NCBI RefSeq assembly: GCF_024054175.1
Contig: NZ_JAMXLA010000001.1
Span: 534,437-598,436 of the forward strand
Source: Flavobacterium sp. NRK1
GTDB taxonomy: Bacteria > Bacteroidota > Bacteroidia > Flavobacteriales > Flavobacteriaceae
Length of the DNA: 64,000 nucleotides
Direction: 5' to 3'
This document shows, one piece after another, positions 60,262 to 64,000 of the stretch (positions are counted from its first letter, which is position 1; each line of letters starts with the position of its first letter). Under the pieces are notes generated by a model, which searched no databases, was not told where the DNA came from, and saw only the letters and a list, made by a program, of their open reading frames with translations. The position numbers and the translations under genes are program-made.

Positions 60262-60832
60262 AAAGAAGCCTTTTGCGGATTTCACTTAAATATTCTGGAG
60301 TAAATCCGAGATATGAAGCGATTAAATATTGAGGAACACGTTGCACAAAATCGGGATGATTTTTAACTGCTTGGTAATAAAATTCTTCTTTCGAGAATGA
60401 AAAAAGAAATTTAATGCGCTTTTGGGCTGCTGCATAGGCGCGCTGATATACAAAACGGAAATACCGTTCCATTACCGGAAATTTCTCAAGTAGCTTTACT
60501 TGGTTCTCTTGAGTGATAGATAGGACAACAGATTTTTCCACAGCTTGAATATAAAATTCTGTAGGAACTTTGTGTTCATATGCAAAGTTATCAGTGAGCC
60601 ACCACGTTTCAATAGCAAATTCAGTGGTCTGCTCTGTTCCTTTCTCGTTGATATAAAATTTTCTGAGTAAGCCCGTTAATACAAAATAATGATGCTGACA
60701 AATTTGCCCTTCTTCTAATATATTTTGCTTCTTAGTTAACACTTTAGTATCAAAGAATTTTCGGATTTCTTCAAATTCCTCATCGGAAATTTGAACGAAC
60801 TTTTCAATATGTTGCTGAAATATCAAAGACAT
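60257..60832 (-). CDS. Crp/Fnr family transcriptional regulator
   Basis: 191 residues from the ATG at 60832. The frame is open to a TTG at 60862, but the TATTTTTG box at 60860-60867 would overlap that codon, so the ATG is better. Beta-roll (NILEEGQICQHHYFVLTGLLRKFYINEKGTEQTTEF), dimer helix (about 110-140) and C-terminal HTH (PQYLIASYLGFTPEYLSEIRKRL). Likely controls the neighbouring AhpD-like gene and possibly the SDR beyond it. Effector unknown. Confidence 0.88.
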   Translation of the reverse strand: MSLIFQQHIEKFVQISDEEFEEIRKFFDTKVLTKKQNILEEGQICQHHYFVLTGLLRKFYINEKGTEQTTEFAIETWWLTDNFAYEHKVPTEFYIQAVEKSVVLSITQENQVKLLEKFPVMERYFRFVYQRAYAAAQKRIKFLFSFSKEEFYYQAVKNHPDFVQRVPQYLIASYLGFTPEYLSEIRKRLLS

Positions 60833-60859
60833 TAGGTGTTGATAATTTTTCTTATGAAT

Positions 60860-60867
60860 CAAAAATA
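60860..60867 (-). promoter_or_regulatory. -7 box of the Crp gene ending at 60257
   Basis: The minus strand reads TATTTTTG (exact TAnnTTTG). Transcription near 60855 gives a 23-nt leader to the ATG at 60832. Confidence 0.55.
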
Positions 60868-60933
60868 CAAATTAAATCCTTAATAGTAAATCTCTTATGC
60901 TAAAGAGAAATTAATTGCGATAAGAAACTCACC

Positions 60934-60985
60934 TCTACATCTAAGAAATAAAAAAATTCAATTTTTTTTATTTCTTAGATGTAGA
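60934..60985. repeat. Near-perfect 52-nt inverted repeat
   Basis: Left arm 60934-60958 and right arm 60960-60985 are complementary over 25 bp with one extra T in the right arm and essentially no loop. The outer parts read TCTACATCTAAGAAAT and ATTTCTTAGATGTAGA; the inner part is A/T runs. It lies between the tRNA-Val terminator and the Crp promoter. Confidence 0.9.
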
Positions 60986-60989
60986 ATGA

Positions 60990-61018
60990 AAAAAGCCGAA
61001 ACTTTCGTTTCGGCTTTT
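60990..61018 (-). terminator. Terminator after tRNA-Val
   Basis: AAAAGCCGAAAC / GTTTCGGCTTTT, 12-bp stem, short loop, A/T runs on both sides; about 5 nt beyond the tRNA 3' end. Confidence 0.85.
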
Positions 61019-61022
61019 CTTG

Positions 61023-61097
61023 TGGGCGATGAGGGATTCGAACCCCCGACCCTCTCGGTGTAAACGAGATGCTCTGAACCAACTGAGCTAATCGCCC
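61023..61097 (-). tRNA. tRNA-Val (anticodon TAC)
   Basis: Acceptor GGGCGAT / ATCGCCC with discriminator A, D-arm GCTCAGTTGGTTCAGAGC, anticodon arm TCTCG-TTTACAC-CGAGA (anticodon TAC) and T-arm GGGGGTTCGAATCCCTC. 75 nt; CCA is not encoded. The upstream promoter and a terminator are both present. Confidence 0.97.
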
Positions 61098-61143
61098 TTT
61101 TATAGTTGCAAACCTCACTGTGATTAGTTCCGTATTGCGAGTG

Positions 61144-61174
61144 CAAATATAGCTCTCTTTTTGACATCTGCAAA
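61144..61174 (-). promoter_or_regulatory. Promoter of tRNA-Val
   Basis: On the minus strand TTTG (61171-61174), 19-bp spacer and TATATTTG (61144-61151), a full match to the Bacteroidetes -33/-7 pattern. The predicted 5' leader is about 42 nt. Confidence 0.75.
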
Positions 61175-61295
61175 TAATAAATTAAAAAAATGCAAAATTT
61201 ACATTCCTAATATTGTCAGTTTCTATAACCAAAACTTTTAAAGCATTAAAAAATAATATTATACAAAAACCCTGCACCGTTATTTTTTTTAAAAA

Positions 61296-62453
61296 TTATT
61301 TTACTGAAAAACTATATAAAGACATACTATGATATATTTCTCCGGGCTTCACTATTATAGTTGGAAATGATGGCTGGTTAGGCGAGTCGGGAAAATGTTG
61401 TGTTTCCATTGCAAAAGCTGTTCTGTAATCATCTTTTGCGCCCGACTTAAATGTGTTTTTACCTTGCATAAAGTTTCCGCTATAAAACTGCAATCCCGGT
61501 TCTTGTGTATAAATATTCATTACAACACCTGATTTATCTCCGGTAACTGTAGCAGCATGATTTAATCCGTTTACCTTCTTACCACCTAAAACAAAATTAT
61601 GGTCATACCCTGCCCCATTTGTAAGCTGCTCATTTTTAGCAGAAATGCGCTCACCTATAGTATGAGGTTTCATAAAGTCAAAAGGAGTATCAATAACGCT
61701 CTCCAGTTTACCGGAAGGTATAAGCCCACCATCTACGGGCGTGTATTTTTCAGCATAAATTTGTACTTCGTGATTTAATATGGTTCCGCTTCCCTCTCCA
61801 TTCAGGTTAAAGAATGCATGATTAGTAAGATTTACAGGCGTTGCCTTATCTGTTGTTGCCTCATATTCCATTTTAAGGGATCTGTCATCAGTAAGAGAAT
61901 AAGTGACTTTAACATTGAGATTACCAGGGAAACCCTGCTCTCCGTCGGGTGACAAATAGGACAGGGCTAAAGTATTTTTATCGGGCATTTCCGCATTCCA
62001 TACAACATATTGAAATCCTTTAATTCCGCCATGTAAAGTATTCTCTCCATTATTAACAGGTATGCTATATTCTTTACTATCAATTGTAAATTTTCCTTTT
62101 GCAATCCTGTTACCTACTCTTCCTATAGTAGCTCCAAAATAAGGTTCGGTAGCATTAGCATATTCTTTTGCACTGTTAAGCCCCACCACAACATCTGTCA
62201 TCTCCCCATTGCTGTCTTTTACCCAAAGTCCCACAAGACGGCCTCCAAAGTTGGTAAACGCTGCTTTTATATCTTTGTTTTCAAGCCAGTAAAGTTTTAC
62301 CTGTTTACCATCTATCAGGGTATCAAAATCTTTTGCAGAAATATCTTCAGCCAAAGCCTTATTTTCAGGCCTGGGCATTTCTCTCTCTTTTTTACAAGAT
62401 ATCACTGTTATTAAAGCAAACAAAAACAAAATATTTAATCCTGATATTCTCAT
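61296..62453 (-). CDS. galM: Aldose 1-epimerase (mutarotase), lipoprotein form
   Basis: 385 residues with a lipoprotein signal (Cys at 20, ITVISCKKERE), so anchored outside the cytoplasm, unlike the enterobacterial enzyme. Beta-sandwich mutarotase: VGLNSAKEYANATEPYFGATIGRVGNRIAKGKF, NNGENTLHGG (substrate-binding His), TNHAFFNLNGEG (catalytic His) and a late Glu region in TAFAMETQHFPDSPN. It interconverts alpha and beta aldoses. It starts 28 nt beyond the folC stop, in the same direction. A 16-bp AT-only palindrome lies in that gap. Confidence 0.94.
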   Translation of the reverse strand: MRISGLNILFLFALITVISCKKEREMPRPENKALAEDISAKDFDTLIDGKQVKLYWLENKDIKAAFTNFGGRLVGLWVKDSNGEMTDVVVGLNSAKEYANATEPYFGATIGRVGNRIAKGKFTIDSKEYSIPVNNGENTLHGGIKGFQYVVWNAEMPDKNTLALSYLSPDGEQGFPGNLNVKVTYSLTDDRSLKMEYEATTDKATPVNLTNHAFFNLNGEGSGTILNHEVQIYAEKYTPVDGGLIPSGKLESVIDTPFDFMKPHTIGERISAKNEQLTNGAGYDHNFVLGGKKVNGLNHAATVTGDKSGVVMNIYTQEPGLQFYSGNFMQGKNTFKSGAKDDYRTAFAMETQHFPDSPNQPSFPTIIVKPGEIYHSMSLYSFSVK

Positions 62454-62481
62454 TACATATATAATTTAAATTATATTAAAA

Positions 62482-63696
62482 CTATAAAACTTCTGCCACT
62501 ACAAACGTACTTCCTCCCACATAAATAAAATCATCGTGTGAAGAATCTGATAAAGCTGCCTGGTAAGCTGCCTCAACGGAAGCATACACATAACCATTGA
62601 GATTAAATGCGGCAGCAGCTTCATGCAGTAACTCCGCATCAAAACCTCTTGACACATTAGGCTTACAGAAATAATAAATTGCGGTTTTGGGCAACAATGG
62701 TAAAATTTCAGATAAATCTTTATCGTTTACTACACCAAAAACAATCCGTAATTTATTAAATTTCTGGCTTTGCAGCTGATTCATAACAATTTTAAGTCCG
62801 TGGCTGTTATGTGCAGTATCTGCAATCGCTATAGGGTTGCTGTATATTTGCTGCCATCTGCCTAAAAATCCGGTATTGCTCACCACATTTAGCAGGCCCT
62901 TTGCTATTGCTTTTTCCGGTACTGATAAATATTGCTGTAATACCTCTATGGTTTTTACTACCGTTTTCCTGTTGCTAAACTGGTAATCTCCAACTAAATC
63001 TGATGGATAATCAGTAGTAACCTCATCTGAAGCAAAAAACAAAGGTGAACTTTCCAGTTTCGCTTTCGCTTCAAACACAGGCTTTGTTTCACTATTATAT
63101 TCACCAATAACTACAGGAATACCAGGTTTTATAATACCTGCTTTTTCTCCGGCTATAGCAGTAAGTGTATTACCAAGGAACTGGGTATGATCCATACCTA
63201 TATTGGTAATTACCGAAACTAATGGGGTTATAACATTTGTAGAATCAAGCCTGCCGCCTAAGCCTGTTTCAATAATGGCAATATCTACATTTTCATGTTT
63301 AAAATATTCAAAAGCCAAACCTACAGTCATTTCAAAAAAGCTAAGATTGTTTGCTTCAAAAAAAGCTTTATTCTGCTCTATGAAGCTGCACAAAAAATTT
63401 TCGGGTATATCTTTACCATTAATTTTAATACGCTCCCTGAAATCTTTAAGGTGTGGCGAAGTATAAAGCCCTGTTTTATAGCCAGCTTCCTGTAATATTG
63501 AAGCCAGCATATTAGACACAGAACCTTTACCGTTTGTACCGGCAATGTGTATTGTTTTTATTTCTTTTTCAGGGTTACCCAAATGCGCTGTAAGCAAAAG
63601 AGTATTCGTTAAATCTACTTTGTAGGCTGATGCCCCCTGCATTTGATACATTGGTAACTGGGCAAACATCCATTCTACAGTTTCTTTGTATGTCAT
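62482..63696 (-). CDS. folC: Bifunctional folylpolyglutamate synthase/dihydrofolate synthase
   Basis: 404 residues, Mur-ligase-like enzyme adding glutamates to folate. P-loop HIAGTNGKGSVSNMLASIL (about 50-68), YTSPHLKDFRERIKING (folate-binding signature), ETGLGGRLDSTNVI and NIGMDHTQFLG are all present. ATG start at 63696. Followed by galM on the same strand with 28 nt between, so possibly co-transcribed. A terminator for the upstream gene separates it from the amino-acid dehydrogenase. Confidence 0.95.
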   Translation of the reverse strand: MTYKETVEWMFAQLPMYQMQGASAYKVDLTNTLLLTAHLGNPEKEIKTIHIAGTNGKGSVSNMLASILQEAGYKTGLYTSPHLKDFRERIKINGKDIPENFLCSFIEQNKAFFEANNLSFFEMTVGLAFEYFKHENVDIAIIETGLGGRLDSTNVITPLVSVITNIGMDHTQFLGNTLTAIAGEKAGIIKPGIPVVIGEYNSETKPVFEAKAKLESSPLFFASDEVTTDYPSDLVGDYQFSNRKTVVKTIEVLQQYLSVPEKAIAKGLLNVVSNTGFLGRWQQIYSNPIAIADTAHNSHGLKIVMNQLQSQKFNKLRIVFGVVNDKDLSEILPLLPKTAIYYFCKPNVSRGFDAELLHEAAAAFNLNGYVYASVEAAYQAALSDSSHDDFIYVGGSTFVVAEVL

Positions 63697-63698
63697 AA

Positions 63699-63727
63699 TA
63701 AAAAATGACAGAGATTAATCTGTCATT
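63699..63727 (-). terminator. Terminator after the amino-acid dehydrogenase gene
   Basis: AATGACAGA / TCTGTCATT 9-bp stem with a 6-nt loop and a T6 run on the minus strand, 30 nt beyond the stop at 63757. Confidence 0.8.
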
Positions 63728-63756
63728 AAAAATAATATTTTTATTTATTGTATAAC

Positions 63757-64000
63757 TTAAACAAGCTGTTTTAATGCAATTTCAAAAGCAGTATGGCTAA
63801 TATTAAGCTTAGATGAATTAAGAGAATGCACATTTGCAATAGCTTTTCTGATAGTTTCAGAGGTGTCATTGAAAACAGCTTCATCCGTCATACCCACTTT
63901 TTTCTCCATAAAATAGGCAAATACTCTTGCCATACCACAATTAGAAATAAAGTCTGGTATTAAGCTTACTTTACTATCAGTTGCCTCCATAATAGGACCA
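63757..64000 (-). CDS. Glu/Leu/Phe/Val dehydrogenase, C-terminal part (truncated by the window edge)
   Basis: The last 80 codons of a gene that continues beyond 64000. The first visible residues are GPIMEATDSKVSLIPDFISN, then CGMARVFAYFMEKKVGMTDEAVF and a C-terminus ending ALKQLV. From memory this matches the end of the roughly 400-residue Glu/Leu/Phe/Val dehydrogenases of Flavobacteriaceae, in the Rossmann domain's last helices. These NAD-dependent enzymes deaminate amino acids. Substrate specificity cannot be judged from this part. Confidence 0.75.
   Translation of the reverse strand, partial: GPIMEATDSKVSLIPDFISNCGMARVFAYFMEKKVGMTDEAVFNDTSETIRKAIANVHSLNSSKLNISHTAFEIALKQLV

Noticed and set aside
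62460..62475. TATAATTTAAATTATA palindrome between folC and galM
   Set aside because: 16-bp perfect but made only of A and T in a very AT-rich 28-bp gap; weak evidence for an operator.
1..64000. CRISPR arrays, insertion sequences, prophage or rRNA genes
   Set aside because: I looked for spaced direct repeats, transposase/integrase motifs and rRNA-like stretches and saw none; the only mobile-element hints are the tRNA fragment and the inverted repeat near 60.9 kb.

Overview
The window looks like chromosomal DNA of a member of the Flavobacteriaceae, in or near Flavobacterium. The evidence is AT-rich DNA, promoters of the Bacteroidetes type (TAnnTTTG at -7, sometimes TTTG/TTG at -33), no Shine-Dalgarno pattern, and a type IX secretion / gliding gene block (porV, porU, gldJ). 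There are also two T9SS cargo proteins, one with a type A and one with a type B sorting domain, and a TonB-dependent receptor. About 52 protein genes and one tRNA gene (Val, anticodon TAC) are supported. No CRISPR array, rRNA, transposase, integrase or prophage was seen.

Layout. 0-2.5 kb: an hpt-adk-CorC-type transporter operon (minus). 2.6-10.3 kb: PQQ-type sugar dehydrogenase lipoprotein, TonB receptor, outer-membrane barrel, a secreted Ig-repeat protein, a small helical protein and a dicarboxylate/amino-acid symporter. 10.3-13.2 kb: MFS transporter and GH130 enzyme. 13.3-17.2 kb: purK, purE and an M3 metallopeptidase. 17.2-22.7 kb: a block of unrecognised envelope or secreted proteins. 22.7-28.2 kb: UbiA-like membrane protein, gcvP, a group III truncated haemoglobin and a KAS III-like synthase. 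28.2-31.5 kb: flippase and two family 2 glycosyltransferases. 31.5-33.1 kb: mlaE-mlaF lipid transport. 33.1-37.4 kb: a 1410-residue type B T9SS surface protein. 37.4-40.9 kb: M28 peptidase, SDR, SprT-like and mannose-1-phosphate guanylyltransferase. 41-43.7 kb: pdhA-pdhC. 43.9-50.9 kb: porV, porU and divergent gldJ, then murF. 52.3-58.3 kb: DUF1508, a caspase-like-fold candidate, a long RluA-type pseudouridine synthase, a Crp regulator with an SDR, and LtrA. 58.5-61.1 kb: SDR, an AhpD-like protein, a second Crp regulator and tRNA-Val. 61.3 kb to the end: galM, folC and the C-terminal end of an amino-acid dehydrogenase.

The least ordinary signals are regulatory. Two neighbouring genes for unknown secreted proteins (ATGs at 19843 and 20748) carry the same composite inverted repeat, AATAGGTTT-N2-ACCTATA. 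In both, it lies the same distance (about 53 bp) upstream of the same -7-like box GAAATTTG, which suggests a two-gene regulon for an undescribed envelope function. Separately, each of the two Crp/Fnr-family regulators has a palindrome between itself and its adjacent target, at what would be the class II activator position (about -42). A 3' fragment resembling tRNA-Met at 58315-58342, next to an orphan promoter, looks like a rearrangement or integration scar. All functional statements rest on reading motifs by eye; no database search was run.
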